Part shown: positions 8,563 through 18,281 of the stretch, piece by piece
Position numbering within the stretch: the stretch's first letter is position 1
Layout of the letters: each line of letters starts with the position of its first letter
Assembly: GCA_000696115.1 (NCBI GenBank)
Contig: JJOH01000025.1
Span: 1 to 64,000, forward strand
Length of the DNA: 64,000 nucleotides
From: Streptomyces olindensis
GTDB lineage: Bacteria; Actinomycetota; Actinomycetes; Streptomycetales; Streptomycetaceae
Reading direction: 5' to 3'
Translations under genes and position numbers: made by a program
Notes under the pieces: generated by a model
The model's input: only the letters and a program-made list of their open reading frames with translations
Told to the model about the DNA's origin: nothing
Databases searched by the model: none

Positions 8563-11514
8563 TTGGCTTTCCAGATGCCGGACCGCGGCGGAGGCCCGAC
8601 AGGGCCGCGGATCAGAGTGGGCCGCCCGTCCCGGCGTGTCCGGACCCTGCTCATGACGCTGGGCGTCCTGGCCGTCCTCGGCATGGCGTTCACCATGTTC
8701 GCGGGCTTTTGGACGGACTGGCTCTGGTACCGGTCGGTGAAGTACTCCTCGGTCTTCACCACGACCCTGTGGACCAAGATCGGTCTCTTCTTCGTCTTCG
8801 GCCTGCTCATGGCCCTCGCGGTCGGCGTCAACATCTGGCTGGCGCACCGGCTGCGGCCACCGCTGAGCGCCATGTCGATGGAGCAGCAGAACCTCGACCG
8901 CTACCGGATGGGCATCGCGCCCTACAAGAAGTGGCTGCTGTTCGGGATCACGGCCCTGGTCGGCCTGATCGCCGGCGCCTCCGCGTCCGGCCAGTGGCGG
9001 ACGTGGCTGATGTGGATCAACGGCGTGCCCTTCGGCCAGAAGGACCCCCAGTTCAAGCTGGACGTCTCCTTCTACGCCTTCGACCTGCCCTGGTACCGGT
9101 TCCTGCTCGGCTTCGGCTTCGCCGCCACGATCCTCTCCGTGATCGCCGCCGCGCTCACCCACTACCTGTACGGCGGGCTGCGCGTCACCAGCCCCGGCGC
9201 CCGCGCCACGGCGGCGGCCACCGGGCACCTGTCGGTGCTCATCGGCGTCTTCGTCGCCCTGAAGGCGGTCGCCTACTGGCTCGACCGGTACGGACTCGCG
9301 GTGAAGTCCAGCGACTTCAGGGCGACCGACAACTGGACGGGCCTGAGGTACGTCGACGCCAACGCCTACCTGCCGGCCAAGACGATCCTGTTCTGCATCG
9401 CCGTCATCTGCGCGCTGCTGTTCTTCGCCACCCTGTGGCGGCGCACCTGGCAGCTGCCCGTGATCGGCTTCGGGCTGATGGTGCTCTCCGCGATCCTCAT
9501 CGGCGGCCTGTACCCGGCGATCGTGCAGAAGTTCCAGGTCCAGCCGAACGAGCAGGCCAAGGAAGCGCCGTACGTCGAGAAGAACCTCGAGGCGACGCGC
9601 AAGGCCTACGGCATCGACGGGACCAAGGTCACCGACTACACCGGCACGAGCAAGACGGAGGACAAGACCACGCTCCGCGATGACGTCGACTCCACGGCGA
9701 GCATCCGGATCATGGACCCGAACATCGTCTCTCCGACGTTCCAGCAGCTCCAGCAGATCAGGAACTACTACGCGTTCCCGACCAACCTGGACGTCGACCG
9801 CTACGCCAAGGACGGCAAGGACCAGGACACGGTCATCGGTCTGCGCGAGATCAACCTCGCGGGCATCCCGAAGAAGAACTGGATCAACAACCACTTCCGT
9901 TACACGCACGGCTACGGAGTGGTCGCCGCCGAGGGCACCAGCGCCGACGCGCAGGGCCGGCCGGTCTTCACCGAGTCCGACCTGCCCTCCAAGGGCCAGC
10001 TCGGCACGTACGAGCAGCGGGTCTACTACGGCGAGAAGACCACCACGTACTCGATCGTCGGCGGTCCCCAGAAGGAGATCGACTACTCCGACGACAACGG
10101 CGAGAAGACCACCAGCTACAAGGGCGACAGCGGGGTCAACCTCTCCAACCCGGTCAACCGCGCGGCGTACGCGGTGGCGTTCGGCGAGCCGCAGATCCTG
10201 TACTCCGGCGCCATCGGCGACGGCTCGCGGATCCTGTACAACCGCACGCCCAAGGAGCGCGTCGAGGCGGTCGCCCCCTGGCTGACCATCGACGGCGACG
10301 CCTACCCGGCGGTCGTGGACGGCCGGATCCAGTGGATCGTCGACGCGTACACGACGACGAACGGCTACCCGTACTCCTCGCGCACGACCCTCGGCGACAC
10401 GACGGCCGACTCGCTGACCGCCACCAACGACAGCCGCGCGGTGGTGGCCCAGCAGAACCAGGTCAACTACATCCGCAACTCGGTGAAGGCGACCGTCGAC
10501 GCGTACACCGGCGAGGTCAAGCTCTTCCAGTGGGACACCAAGGACCCGGTCCTGAAGACCTGGATGAAGGCCTTCCCGAACACGGTGGAGCCCAAGAGCG
10601 ACATCTCCAAGTCGCTGATGGACCACCTGCGCTACCCCCAGGACCTGTTCAAGGTCCAGCGGGAGCTGCTCACGCGCTACCACGTGAAGGACGCCACGAC
10701 GTTCCTCAGCGGCAGCGAGGTGTGGCAGGTGCCGGACGACCCGACGAACCGGTCGGGCAACGCGGTGCCGCCGTACTACCTCAGCATGAAGATGCCCGAC
10801 CAGAAGGCGCAGGCGTTCTCGCTGACGACGACCTTCACGCCCAACGGCCGGGACAACCTCAGCGCCTTCATGGCGGTGGACGCCGAGGCGGGCACCAGCG
10901 ACTACGGCAAGATCAGAATCCTGAAACTGCCGACGAACACGACGGTCAACGGACCCAAGCAGGTCCAGAGCCAGTTCAACTCCCAAGAGGACATCGCCGA
11001 GTCCATCAGGCTCCTGAGAGGCGGCGACTCCGAAGTCGAGTACGGCAACCTGCTGACGGTGCCGCTCGACGGAGGACTGCTGTACGTGGAGCCGGTCTAC
11101 GTACGCGGTGGTGGACTGAAGTACCCGCTGCTGCGCAAGGTGCTGGTCACCTACGGAGGCCAGACCGCCTTCGAGAACACGCTCGAGGAGGCCCTCAACA
11201 AGGTCTTCGGAGCGGAGGGTGCCACCCCGGAGCCACCGGACGAGGGTGACACGACGACACCGCCGCCGACGTCCGACGACCCGACGGTCAAGCAGGCCCT
11301 GGAAGACGCTCAGAAGGCCTTCGACGCGGGCCAGGAGGCCCTGAAGAAGAACGACTGGGAGGCGTACGGCCGGGCGCAGGAGGACCTGGAGGACGCCCTG
11401 CGGCGGGCCGAGGAGGCGCAGGCCGCCGCGGACCGGGCCGGCGCTGCCGGGGGCGGCGAGAGCAAGCCCGGCGCCAGTCCGAGCGGCAGCCCCAGCCCGA
11501 AACCGAGCAGTTAG
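8563..11514 (+). CDS. UPF0182 family large membrane protein
   Basis: A 983-residue protein. The first 330 residues hold about seven transmembrane segments, and the remaining 600 or so are a hydrophilic, presumably extracytoplasmic domain rich in conserved YYGEKTT and [16 protein letters not shown]-like motifs. The last 100 residues are a charged Ala/Glu helix and a Pro/Ser tail. The molecular function of UPF0182 is unknown. TTG at 8563 ([11 protein letters not shown]) is chosen because GAGG lies 8 bases upstream; GTG 8554 overlaps that site and ATG 8575 lacks one. The gene ends just before the first initiator tRNA. Confidence 0.88.
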   Translation: MAFQMPDRGGGPTGPRIRVGRPSRRVRTLLMTLGVLAVLGMAFTMFAGFWTDWLWYRSVKYSSVFTTTLWTKIGLFFVFGLLMALAVGVNIWLAHRLRPPLSAMSMEQQNLDRYRMGIAPYKKWLLFGITALVGLIAGASASGQWRTWLMWINGVPFGQKDPQFKLDVSFYAFDLPWYRFLLGFGFAATILSVIAAALTHYLYGGLRVTSPGARATAAATGHLSVLIGVFVALKAVAYWLDRYGLAVKSSDFRATDNWTGLRYVDANAYLPAKTILFCIAVICALLFFATLWRRTWQLPVIGFGLMVLSAILIGGLYPAIVQKFQVQPNEQAKEAPYVEKNLEATRKAYGIDGTKVTDYTGTSKTEDKTTLRDDVDSTASIRIMDPNIVSPTFQQLQQIRNYYAFPTNLDVDRYAKDGKDQDTVIGLREINLAGIPKKNWINNHFRYTHGYGVVAAEGTSADAQGRPVFTESDLPSKGQLGTYEQRVYYGEKTTTYSIVGGPQKEIDYSDDNGEKTTSYKGDSGVNLSNPVNRAAYAVAFGEPQILYSGAIGDGSRILYNRTPKERVEAVAPWLTIDGDAYPAVVDGRIQWIVDAYTTTNGYPYSSRTTLGDTTADSLTATNDSRAVVAQQNQVNYIRNSVKATVDAYTGEVKLFQWDTKDPVLKTWMKAFPNTVEPKSDISKSLMDHLRYPQDLFKVQRELLTRYHVKDATTFLSGSEVWQVPDDPTNRSGNAVPPYYLSMKMPDQKAQAFSLTTTFTPNGRDNLSAFMAVDAEAGTSDYGKIRILKLPTNTTVNGPKQVQSQFNSQEDIAESIRLLRGGDSEVEYGNLLTVPLDGGLLYVEPVYVRGGGLKYPLLRKVLVTYGGQTAFENTLEEALNKVFGAEGATPEPPDEGDTTTPPPTSDDPTVKQALEDAQKAFDAGQEALKKNDWEAYGRAQEDLEDALRRAEEAQAAADRAGAAGGGESKPGASPSGSPSPKPSS

Positions 11515-11537
11515 GGCCTGGCCTGGTCAAATGGCCC

Positions 11538-11579
11538 ACCCCGCGCCGTGATACGGTTGTGAACACAACGGCGCGGGGT
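11538..11579 (+). repeat. Inverted repeat spanning the 5' end of tRNA-fMet copy 1
   Basis: ACCCCGCGCCGT (11538-11549) is perfectly complementary to ACGGCGCGGGGT (11568-11579), which covers the tRNA acceptor strand. A second short palindrome, TTGTGAACACAA, lies in the loop at 11557-11568. It may act as a terminator for the upstream gene or a pre-tRNA fold. Confidence 0.5.
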
Positions 11580-11645
11580 GGAGCAGCTCGGTAGCTCGCT
11601 GGGCTCATAACCCAGAGGTCGCAGGTTCAAATCCTGTCCCCGCTA
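11572..11645 (+). tRNA. Initiator tRNA-fMet (CAT), copy 1
   Basis: A 74-base cloverleaf with anticodon CAT at 11606-11608. Initiator hallmarks are visible: the first base of the acceptor stem is unpaired (C1 opposite U72), and three consecutive G-C pairs sit at the bottom of the anticodon stem (CTGGG with CCCAG). CCA is not encoded. It is identical to the copy at 13782. Confidence 0.95.
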
Positions 11646-11677
11646 CTGAAGTCGCGATGTCCGAGTGACGCAGCGGC

Positions 11678-11718
11678 CACGAAGGCCCGGATTCCACAAA
11701 GGAATCCGGGCCTTCGTG
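11678..11718. terminator. Strong terminator after tRNA-fMet copy 1
   Basis: A perfect 18-bp stem (11678-11695 with 11701-11718) closes an ACAAA loop about 30 bases after the tRNA. Confidence 0.85.
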
Positions 11719-11879
11719 ATGTGTGAACGGATGTGCTGGTGCGGGCTTCGGCCGTGCCGACCGGGGGAGTTGGGAAGTCTGTGTTTGACTTGTCTCTCTG
11801 TGGGCATGTCGACAAAACGCTTCAGTGACCTCACTGGCTGCGGTATACCAGGTGTACCCGGGTTGCAGGTGGTGCGACG

Positions 11880-13703
11880 ATGGACGTTATGGGGGACAAG
11901 GCAACTCTGTTCGAGACAGGGCGTTTTGTGCAGCCTTCCAGCCGGGAGGACACCGACACCCCGGACGACGCCGGGGAACTCGCCGACGAGGCAGCCGAGG
12001 AGCTGCGTCAGCGGCTCGCCGCGGAGGCCGGCGACGTCGAGGCGATGAGTGTTCTCGGGGCCATGCTGCTGCGCCGTGGTGATCTCGACGGCGCCGAGCC
12101 CCATCTGCGTGCCGCCACCGCGGCGGGTGACCGGGCCGCCGCCAACAACCTGGGCGTCCTGCTTCACCAGCGGGGTTACGCCGACGAGGCCGCCGGATGG
12201 TGGCGGATCGCCGCCGTCGCCGGATCCGCGGCCGCCGCGCACGCCCTCGGACGGCACCACCGCGAGCGCGGTGACGAACCCGCCGCCGAGTACTGGCTGC
12301 GCCAGTCCGCCGAACAGGGCCACACGCTGGGCGCGTACGCCCTCGCCGATCTGCTGGAGCACCGCGGTGACGCCGCGGCCGAGCAGTGGATGCGGGTCGC
12401 GGCCGAGCGCGGGCACCGGGAGGCCGCGTACCGGCTGGCGCGGGCACTGGACCGCAGGGCGGCGCGGGAAACCGACGGTGACAACGGTGTCCAGGTGCCC
12501 GACGAGGTCGAGCAGTGGTACCGGCAGGCCGCCGCGCGCGGCCACCGGCGGGCCGCGCTGCACCTCGGGACCATCCTGGAGCGGCGCGGCGAGCTCAAGG
12601 AGGCCGGCCGCTGGTACCTGACGTCCGCCAAGGACGGCGAGCCGCGGGCCGCCTGCGCGCTCGGTTTCCTGCTGCGCGACGCCGGCGACACGGAGAACGC
12701 CGCCGTGTGGTGGCTGCGGGCCGCGCAGGACGGCGACGGCAACGCGGCGAACGCGCTCGGCGCGCTGCACGCCGAGCGGGGCGAGACCCAGACCGCCGAG
12801 CGGTGGTACCGGGCCGCCATGGACGCGGGCGATGTGAACGGCGCCTACAACCTCGGGCTGCTCTGCGCCGAACAGGGGCGCACCGCGCAGGCCGAGCAGT
12901 GGTACCGGCGTGCGGCCTACGCCGGGCACCGGGAGGCCGCGAACGCGCTGGCGATCCTGCTGCTGCGGGCCGGGGACGAGACGGGCGCGGAGCCGTGGTT
13001 CTCCAAGGCCGCCGAGGCCGGAAGCGTCGACGCCGCCTTCAATCTGGGCATCCTGCACGCCGGGCGCGGCGAGGAGAAGGCCGCGCTGCGCTGGTACGAG
13101 CGGGCCGCGGCCGCCGGGCACACGGAGGCGGCGCTCCAGGTCGGCATGGCAAAGCTGCGGGACGGCGACGAGCAGGAGGCCGAGCGGCACCTGCGGTGTG
13201 CGGCCGGGGGCGGGAGCGCGGAGGCCGCGTACCGGCTGGCGACCGTGCTCGACGCGCGCAGACCGCCGGAGCCGGCGCATGAGCTCGGGGAGCCGGTGCA
13301 CCGGCGGAGCGAGTGCGAGGAGTGGTACGAGCGTGCCGCCTCGCAGGGGCACCGGCGGGCGCAGGTGCGGGTCGGCATGCTGGCCGCGGCCCGGGGGGAC
13401 GTCGTCGAGGCGGCCCGGTGGTACCGGGAGGCGGCCGAGGCCGGGTCTCGCAACGGGGCGTTCAATCTCGGGCTGCTGCTGGCCCGGGAGGGGAGCGAGC
13501 CCGAGGCGGCGGTGTGGTGGACGCGGGCGGCTGACGCGGGGCACGGGCGGGCGGCGTTGCGGCTGGCCCTGGTCTACGCGCGTCGGGGTGAGCTGGCGGA
13601 AGGGCAGCGGTGGGCCGATCGGGCGGTGTCGCTGGGGCCGGCGTCCGTGGCTGAGCGGGCGGCGCGGTTGCGGGACGCGCTCAGGCAGGAGCTGTCCGCG
13701 TAG
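11880..13703 (+). CDS. Sel1/TPR repeat protein
   Basis: A 607-residue protein built of about 14 alpha-solenoid repeats of roughly 36 residues, each with a pattern like G(N/D)xxAAxxLGxLxxxRGExxxAExWYxxAA. An N-terminal acidic stretch of about 45 residues precedes them. Sel1 repeats act as protein-interaction scaffolds; no catalytic part is visible. ATG 11880 has a weak AGGTGG site; the ATG at 11889 is an alternative. It lies alone between two identical initiator tRNA genes. The partner is unknown. Confidence 0.88.
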   Translation: MDVMGDKATLFETGRFVQPSSREDTDTPDDAGELADEAAEELRQRLAAEAGDVEAMSVLGAMLLRRGDLDGAEPHLRAATAAGDRAAANNLGVLLHQRGYADEAAGWWRIAAVAGSAAAAHALGRHHRERGDEPAAEYWLRQSAEQGHTLGAYALADLLEHRGDAAAEQWMRVAAERGHREAAYRLARALDRRAARETDGDNGVQVPDEVEQWYRQAAARGHRRAALHLGTILERRGELKEAGRWYLTSAKDGEPRAACALGFLLRDAGDTENAAVWWLRAAQDGDGNAANALGALHAERGETQTAERWYRAAMDAGDVNGAYNLGLLCAEQGRTAQAEQWYRRAAYAGHREAANALAILLLRAGDETGAEPWFSKAAEAGSVDAAFNLGILHAGRGEEKAALRWYERAAAAGHTEAALQVGMAKLRDGDEQEAERHLRCAAGGGSAEAAYRLATVLDARRPPEPAHELGEPVHRRSECEEWYERAASQGHRRAQVRVGMLAAARGDVVEAARWYREAAEAGSRNGAFNLGLLLAREGSEPEAAVWWTRAADAGHGRAALRLALVYARRGELAEGQRWADRAVSLGPASVAERAARLRDALRQELSA

Positions 13704-13739
13704 CGCTGGGCGGCCGGGGCCCGCCGCCGGGTTAGCGAT

Positions 13740-13769
13740 TTGCATCCGTCCTCTGCGTTGACGTAACGT
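13740..13769 (+). promoter_or_regulatory. Promoter of tRNA-fMet copy 2
   Basis: TTGCAT (13740-13745) and TAACGT (13764-13769) are separated by 18 bases, placing transcription start about 6 bases before the tRNA. This resembles a housekeeping sigma promoter. Confidence 0.55.
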
Positions 13770-13781
13770 TGCATTCACCGA

Positions 13782-13855
13782 CGCGGGGTGGAGCAGCTCG
13801 GTAGCTCGCTGGGCTCATAACCCAGAGGTCGCAGGTTCAAATCCTGTCCCCGCTA
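13782..13855 (+). tRNA. Initiator tRNA-fMet (CAT), copy 2
   Basis: The sequence is identical over all 74 bases to copy 1, including four downstream bases, with anticodon CAT at 13816-13818 and the same initiator features (unpaired position 1-72, three G-C pairs in the anticodon stem). Confidence 0.95.
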
Positions 13856-13862
13856 CTGAAGG

Positions 13863-13898
13863 CCGAGGGCCGGAATCCGAAAGGGTTCCGGCCCTCGG
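13863..13898. terminator. Terminator after tRNA-fMet copy 2
   Basis: A 16-bp stem with one G-T pair closes a GAAA tetraloop (13879-13882). Confidence 0.8.
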
Positions 13899-13936
13899 TG
13901 TTTGCCTGGGTCGTCGCGGCCCGCGTGAGCAGCGAG

Positions 13937-13965
13937 AAGCCCCGGCACCGAGGGTGCCGGGGCTT
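13937..13965. terminator. Terminator for catR
   Basis: A perfect 13-bp stem (arm AAGCCCCGGCACC) with a GAG loop lies just past the catR stop on the minus strand. Confidence 0.7.
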
Positions 13966-13979
13966 TCACGTGCGTAGGG

Positions 13980-14396
13980 CTAGGCGGCCGCGCAGTTCGG
14001 GCAGACGCCGCGGTACGTCACCTCGACGTCGGAGACCGTGAAGCCGAAGCGCTCCGAGTCGGGGAGGTCCGCCAGGGGGTTGCCGACCGGATGCACGTCC
14101 CGGATCGCGCCGCACTGGGCGCAGACCAGGTGGTGGTGCGGCCGGTGGGCGTTCGGGTCGTACCGCTTGGCGCGCTGGTCGGTGGAGACCTCCAGCACCT
14201 CGCCGAGGGAGACGAGCTCGCCGAGCGTGTTGTAGACGGTCGCCCGGGAGATCTCGGGCAGCTTGGCGACGGCCCGGGCGTGGACCTCGTCGGCCGTCAG
14301 GTGGACGTGTTCGCCGTCGAGGACCTCGGCCACGACGCGCCGCTGCGCGGTCATACGCCATCCGCGTCCGCGCAGGCGTTCCAGAAGGTCACTCAT
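13980..14396 (-). CDS. catR: Fur-family peroxide regulator, CatR-like
   Basis: A 138-residue Fur/PerR-type repressor. The winged helix covers residues 1-80 (TADEVHARAVAKLPEISRATVYNTLGEL), and the metal-sensing part has HRPHHHLVCAQCGAIRDV and a C-terminal CPNC pair, giving two CxxC sites for structural zinc. It is divergent from catA with an operator-like palindrome between. In S. coelicolor a homologue named CatR represses catA and is inactivated by peroxide (from memory). ATG 14396 is chosen; TAGGCT ends 7 bases upstream with no ribosome site, so it may be leaderless. GTG 14402 is an alternative. Confidence 0.88.
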   Translation of the reverse strand: MSDLLERLRGRGWRMTAQRRVVAEVLDGEHVHLTADEVHARAVAKLPEISRATVYNTLGELVSLGEVLEVSTDQRAKRYDPNAHRPHHHLVCAQCGAIRDVHPVGNPLADLPDSERFGFTVSDVEVTYRGVCPNCAAA

Positions 14397-14457
14397 GGCC
14401 ACCAGCCTAACAGCTAAGTGGACCAGGTCCCGAACAGGTGTGAGTTTAGAGTCCCAC

Positions 14458-14485
14458 TTGCTTTAGACAATGTCTATTGTAGGAT
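14458..14485 (+). promoter_or_regulatory. catA promoter with operator in the spacer
   Basis: TTGCTT (14458-14463) and TAGGAT (14480-14485) are spaced by 16 bases. The spacer holds the perfect palindrome TAGACA-A-TGTCTA (14464-14476). A CatR dimer bound there would block RNA polymerase directly. Confidence 0.7.
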
Positions 14486-14541
14486 CGAGAATGGCTTTGG
14501 CCAAGGGACAGGTTTGGCCAGGATTGGTGCAGGAGGCGCAC

Positions 14542-15993
14542 GTGACGCAGGGACCGCTTACGACGGAGGCCGGGGCTCCGGTCGCCGACAACCAGAACAG
14601 CGAGACCGCGGGCGTCGGCGGCCCCGTGCTCGTCCAGGACCAGCTGCTGCTGGAGAAGCTGGCCCACTTCAACCGCGAGCGCATCCCGGAGCGCGTGGTG
14701 CACGCGCGCGGTGCGGGCGCCTACGGGACCTTCACGGTCACCGCCGATGTCACCCCGTACACGCGCGCCGCGTTCCTCTCCGGGATCGGCAAGCAGACCG
14801 AGGTCTTCCTGCGCTTCTCGACGGTCGCCGGCAACCTCGGCGCGGCCGACGCCGTCCGCGACCCGCGTGGTTTCGCGCTGAAGTTCTACACCGAGGAGGG
14901 CAACTACGACCTCGTCGGCAACAACACCCCGGTGTTCTTCATCAAGGACGCCATCAAGTTCCCCGACTTCATCCACACCCAGAAGCGCGACCCGTACACC
15001 GGCTCGACGGAGGCGGACAACGTCTGGGACTTCTGGAGCCTGTCGCCCGAGTCCACGCACCAGGTGACCTGGCTGTTCGGCGACCGGGGCATCCCGGCCT
15101 CCTACCGTCACATGGACGGTTTCGGCTCGCACACCTTCCAGTGGAGCAACGCGGCCGGCGAGGCCTTCTGGGTGAAGTACCACTTCAAGACGGACCAGGG
15201 GATCAAGAACCTGACCAGCGCGGAGGCGGCCCGGCTCGCCGGTGAGGACCCCGACTCCCACCAGCGCGACCTGCGTGAGGCCATCGAGCGCGGCGAGTAC
15301 CCGACCTGGACCGTCGGCGTGCAGATCATGCCGGTGGCCGAGGCGGCGACGTACCGCTTCAACCCGTTCGACCTGACCAAGGTGTGGCCGCACGCGGACT
15401 ACCCGGTCGTCGAGATCGGCAAGCTGGAGCTCAACCGCAACCCGGAGAACATCTTCGCCGAGGTCGAGCAGTCGATCTTCAGCCCCGCCCACTTCGTGCC
15501 GGGCATCGGTCCGTCCCCGGACAAGATGCTCCAGGGCCGCCTCTTCGCGTACGGCGACGCCCACCGCTACCGCGTCGGCATCAACGCCGACCACCTGCCG
15601 GTGAACCGCCCGCACGCCACCGTGGTGCGCACGAACTCGCGTGACGGGTACCTGTACGACGGCCGCCATGGGGGTGCGAAGAACTACGAGCCGAACAGCT
15701 TCGGCGGCCCGTTCCAGACGGATCGTCCGCTGTGGTCCGCCACGGCCGTGAGCGGCACCACGGGCAACCACCCGGCTCCGGTGCACGCCGAGGACGACGA
15801 CTTCGTCCAGGCGGGCAACCTCTACCGGCTGATGTCGGAGGACGAGAAGGAGCGCCTGATCGCGAACCTGGCGGGCTTCATCGCCGAGGTCTCGCGCGAC
15901 GACATCGTCGAGCGGGCGATCGACAACTTCCGTCGGGCCGACGGAGACTACGGCAAGCGGCTGGAGGCCGCGGTCCAGGCCCTGCGCGGCTGA
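14542..15993 (+). CDS. catA: Monofunctional haem catalase
   Basis: A 483-residue small-subunit catalase that decomposes hydrogen peroxide. The distal histidine is in [12 protein letters not shown], the distal Asn region in [14 protein letters not shown], and the proximal haem ligand Tyr in [12 protein letters not shown]. Length is normal for clade 3 catalases. GTG 14542 is chosen over the far-upstream ATG at 14470 because AGGAGG sits five bases before it and the promoter lies at 14458-14485. It is divergent from catR, which very likely controls it. Confidence 0.95.
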   Translation: MTQGPLTTEAGAPVADNQNSETAGVGGPVLVQDQLLLEKLAHFNRERIPERVVHARGAGAYGTFTVTADVTPYTRAAFLSGIGKQTEVFLRFSTVAGNLGAADAVRDPRGFALKFYTEEGNYDLVGNNTPVFFIKDAIKFPDFIHTQKRDPYTGSTEADNVWDFWSLSPESTHQVTWLFGDRGIPASYRHMDGFGSHTFQWSNAAGEAFWVKYHFKTDQGIKNLTSAEAARLAGEDPDSHQRDLREAIERGEYPTWTVGVQIMPVAEAATYRFNPFDLTKVWPHADYPVVEIGKLELNRNPENIFAEVEQSIFSPAHFVPGIGPSPDKMLQGRLFAYGDAHRYRVGINADHLPVNRPHATVVRTNSRDGYLYDGRHGGAKNYEPNSFGGPFQTDRPLWSATAVSGTTGNHPAPVHAEDDDFVQAGNLYRLMSEDEKERLIANLAGFIAEVSRDDIVERAIDNFRRADGDYGKRLEAAVQALRG

Positions 15994-16021
15994 ACTCCAG
16001 CACTGGACCGCTTGCGGTAGT

Positions 16022-16059
16022 GGACGGGCCGGGTTGCCCACGGGGTGCCCGGCCCGTCC
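16022..16059. terminator. Terminator between catA and the CBS gene
   Basis: A 12-bp perfect stem (arm GGACGGGCCGGG) with a 14-base loop separates two convergent genes. Confidence 0.7.
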
Positions 16060-16074
16060 GTGCGTCCGGTGCCG

Positions 16075-16467
16075 TCAGGCGGGAACCTGCTGACGTGCCG
16101 GTGCCCAGCAGCGGATGATGTCGCGGACCGAGACGATGCCGGCGGGTTCGCCGCCGTCCAGCACGATGAGGTGCCGGAAACCGCCGTGTGCCATGGCGCC
16201 GGCCGCCTCCTCCAGGGTCCAGGCCGGAGCGGCGAACACGACGTCGGTGGTGGTGTGGGCGTGGGCGCGTTCGGTGTCCGGGTCCTGGCCGAGGCCCACG
16301 GAGTTGAGGATGTCGCGTTCGGTGAGGATGCCGATGCCGCCGGCGTCCGGGTCGTGGACCACGGCCGCGCCGACCCGGCGGGCGGACATCAGCGCGGCGG
16401 CCTGGCGGAGCGTGTGGGTCGGGCCGATGGTGAGGACGACGGTGCTCATGGCGTCACGGACGAGCAT
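16075..16467 (-). CDS. Two-CBS-domain protein
   Basis: A 130-residue protein consisting only of two CBS motifs (residues 1-60 and 68-128), with GIGILTERDILNSV and AGIVSVRDIIR as the typical adenosine-nucleotide-binding ends. Stand-alone CBS pairs usually sense AMP/ATP or similar ligands. ATG 16467 is chosen, with GGAGG about 11 bases upstream; GTG 16479 would leave no spacing. Confidence 0.85.
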   Translation of the reverse strand: MLVRDAMSTVVLTIGPTHTLRQAAALMSARRVGAAVVHDPDAGGIGILTERDILNSVGLGQDPDTERAHAHTTTDVVFAAPAWTLEEAAGAMAHGGFRHLIVLDGGEPAGIVSVRDIIRCWAPARQQVPA

Positions 16468-16577
16468 GGATGGAGCCACCTCCTGGGAGTGTCCCCGCCT
16501 TTGTTCAGGATTTCACAAGTTCACAAGTGGGGGGACTCTCAGAGTGGCAGGCAAAGGGAGGGTCAACAAGGGGGCGT

Positions 16578-17378
16578 TCAGTAGCGCTGGTTGAGGTACC
16601 CGAGCAACTCGTCGTGCAGCAGGCCGTTCGACGCGGCCGCGTTGCCGCTGTGCGGACCCGGGCGGCCGTCGAGTCCGGTGAAGCTGCCGCCGGCCTCCAT
16701 GACGATGATCGCGTTGGCGGCCATGTCCCACAGGGACAGTTCCGGCTCGGCGCACATGTCGACGGAGCCCTCCGCGACCATCATGTACGGCCAGAAGTCG
16801 CCGTACGCACGCGTGCGCCACACCTCGCGGGTCAGGTCCAGGAAGCCGTCCAGCCGGCCCTGCTCCTCCCAGCCGCTGAGCGAGGAGTACGCGAAGGAGG
16901 CGTCGGAGAGCTTGGAGACGCGGGAGACGTGCAGCTTGGAGGCCTTGGTGAGGCTGCGGCCGGAGAACGCGCCGTGGCCCTTGGCGGCCCACCAGCGGCG
17001 CCCCAGGGCCGGGGCGGAGACGACGCCGACGACCGGCTGGAAGCCGCCCTCACCGGCCTCCATGAGCGAGATGAGGGTGGCCCAGACGGGGACGCCGCGG
17101 ACGTAGTTCTTGGTGCCGTCGATCGGGTCGATCACCCAGCGGCGGGGGCCGGTGCCCTCGACGCCGTACTCCTCGCCGAGGATCGCGTCCCGGGGGCGGG
17201 CGCGCTGGAGTTGGCCGCGGATGAGTTCCTCCGCGGCCTTGTCCGCTTCGCTCACCGGGGTCATGTCCGGTTTCGTCTCGACCTTGAGGTCGAGGGCCTT
17301 GAACCGGTCCGTCGTCGCGGCGTCCGCGGCGTCGGCGAGGACGTGGGCGAGGCGCAGGTCGTCGAGATAGTCGGGCAT
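16578..17378 (-). CDS. hisN: Histidinol-phosphatase HisN
   Basis: A 266-residue inositol-monophosphatase-fold enzyme. Metal ligands are seen in [18 protein letters not shown] and the later LWDMAA motif. Its length and sequence fit the actinobacterial HisN type, which removes phosphate from histidinol phosphate in histidine synthesis; a general inositol monophosphatase is the alternative. TAGGTT ends 6 bases before the ATG and no ribosome site is present, suggesting a leaderless mRNA. Confidence 0.9.
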   Translation of the reverse strand: MPDYLDDLRLAHVLADAADAATTDRFKALDLKVETKPDMTPVSEADKAAEELIRGQLQRARPRDAILGEEYGVEGTGPRRWVIDPIDGTKNYVRGVPVWATLISLMEAGEGGFQPVVGVVSAPALGRRWWAAKGHGAFSGRSLTKASKLHVSRVSKLSDASFAYSSLSGWEEQGRLDGFLDLTREVWRTRAYGDFWPYMMVAEGSVDMCAEPELSLWDMAANAIIVMEAGGSFTGLDGRPGPHSGNAAASNGLLHDELLGYLNQRY

Positions 17379-17604
17379 GTGACGAACCTATCTGCCGAGG
17401 TGGGGGTGGGGCTACAGGGGGTTTGTGTGGGTGGGGGAGCGGTGGGGTGACCCGCTTGAGGGGCGCGCGGTGTGCGGGACGGGGGTGCACCCGGTGTGCG
17501 GGCCGGGGGCGGATGGGCGTGCAGGTGAGCGGACGCACCCGGCGGCCGGGCGAATGCCCCGCGCGACACGGCCGAAACGCGCCCCCGCGCGCGTTCGAGA
17601 ACCC

Positions 17605-17633
17605 TTGACAGTGCTTTCACGCGCGTCAAATCT
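17605..17633 (+). promoter_or_regulatory. Possible promoter of the TetR gene
   Basis: TTGACA (17605-17610) followed after 17 bases by AAATCT. The -35 is perfect but the -10 is poor. It lies in the otherwise featureless 290-base GC-rich gap after hisN. Confidence 0.35.
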
Positions 17634-17668
17634 GGGCGCAGAGCCGCTCGCCCCAAGGGGAGGCGATG

Positions 17669-18274
17669 ATGCCTGCAGCGCGGGAATCTCTACTGGACGC
17701 CGCTTTCGCGGCGCTGGCGCGTCGGCCGTGGTCCGCTGTGCGCATGGTGGACGTGGCCGCGGCGGCCGGAGTGTCCCGGCAGACGCTGTACAACGAGTTC
17801 GGCAGCAAGGACGGCCTCGCCCGGGCGCTGGTGAGGAGGGAAGCCGACGGGTATCTCGCCGGGGTCGACCGCGCCCTCGCCGGGCACAGCGACCCGCGCG
17901 ACCGGCTCACCGCCACCGCCGAGTGGACGACGTCGGCGGCCCGTGACAACGCCCTCGTCCGCGCCATGCTCACCGGCTGCTGGAGCGAACGGCTGCCGTC
18001 CCCGGCCCTGTCGGCGGTCTCCTCCACCTCCGCCGTGCCGGCCCAGCGCCGCGCCGACGGCCCGCTGCCCTCGCCCGGCGACTTCGTGGCCCTCGTCCGC
18101 GACCGGGCCGTCTCGGTCCTGGCCGGGCCGGGCACACCCAAGTCCGACACCGCCGACCTGGCCCGCTCCTGTGAACTCGCCGTCCGCCTCGCGCTGTCCT
18201 GCGTGGCCGCGCCACCCGGCGAGGGCGGCGTCACCGACCTCGTCCGCAGCGCCCTGCAACGGCAAGCCGGTTGA
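17669..18274 (+). CDS. TetR-family transcriptional regulator
   Basis: A 201-residue regulator. The N-terminal helix-turn-helix is seen as MVDVAAAAGVSRQTLYNEFGSKDGLARAL (residues 25-55). The ligand-binding part has no recognisable specificity. The second of two adjacent ATGs (17669) is five bases after AGGGGAGG; ATG 17666 is possible. It converges on the SMR transporter gene, whose expression it could influence, but no operator is recognised. Confidence 0.88.
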   Translation: MPAARESLLDAAFAALARRPWSAVRMVDVAAAAGVSRQTLYNEFGSKDGLARALVRREADGYLAGVDRALAGHSDPRDRLTATAEWTTSAARDNALVRAMLTGCWSERLPSPALSAVSSTSAVPAQRRADGPLPSPGDFVALVRDRAVSVLAGPGTPKSDTADLARSCELAVRLALSCVAAPPGEGGVTDLVRSALQRQAG

Positions 18275-18281
18275 CGGCCCG

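Noticed and set aside
8536-10986. 816-codon minus-strand frame opposite the UPF0182 gene
   Set aside because: It is a shadow produced by GC codon bias. Its product is Val/Arg/Gly-rich without domains, and the plus strand has a complete known family.
11643-13778. 711-codon minus-strand frame across the Sel1 gene
   Set aside because: It runs across the tRNA terminator and mirrors the repeat structure of the Sel1 gene; composition is Arg/Pro/Gly-rich.
11572-13855. Integrated element between two tRNA genes
   Set aside because: There is no integrase, att-like partial tRNA or phage gene; both tRNAs are complete and the enclosed gene has host-like composition.
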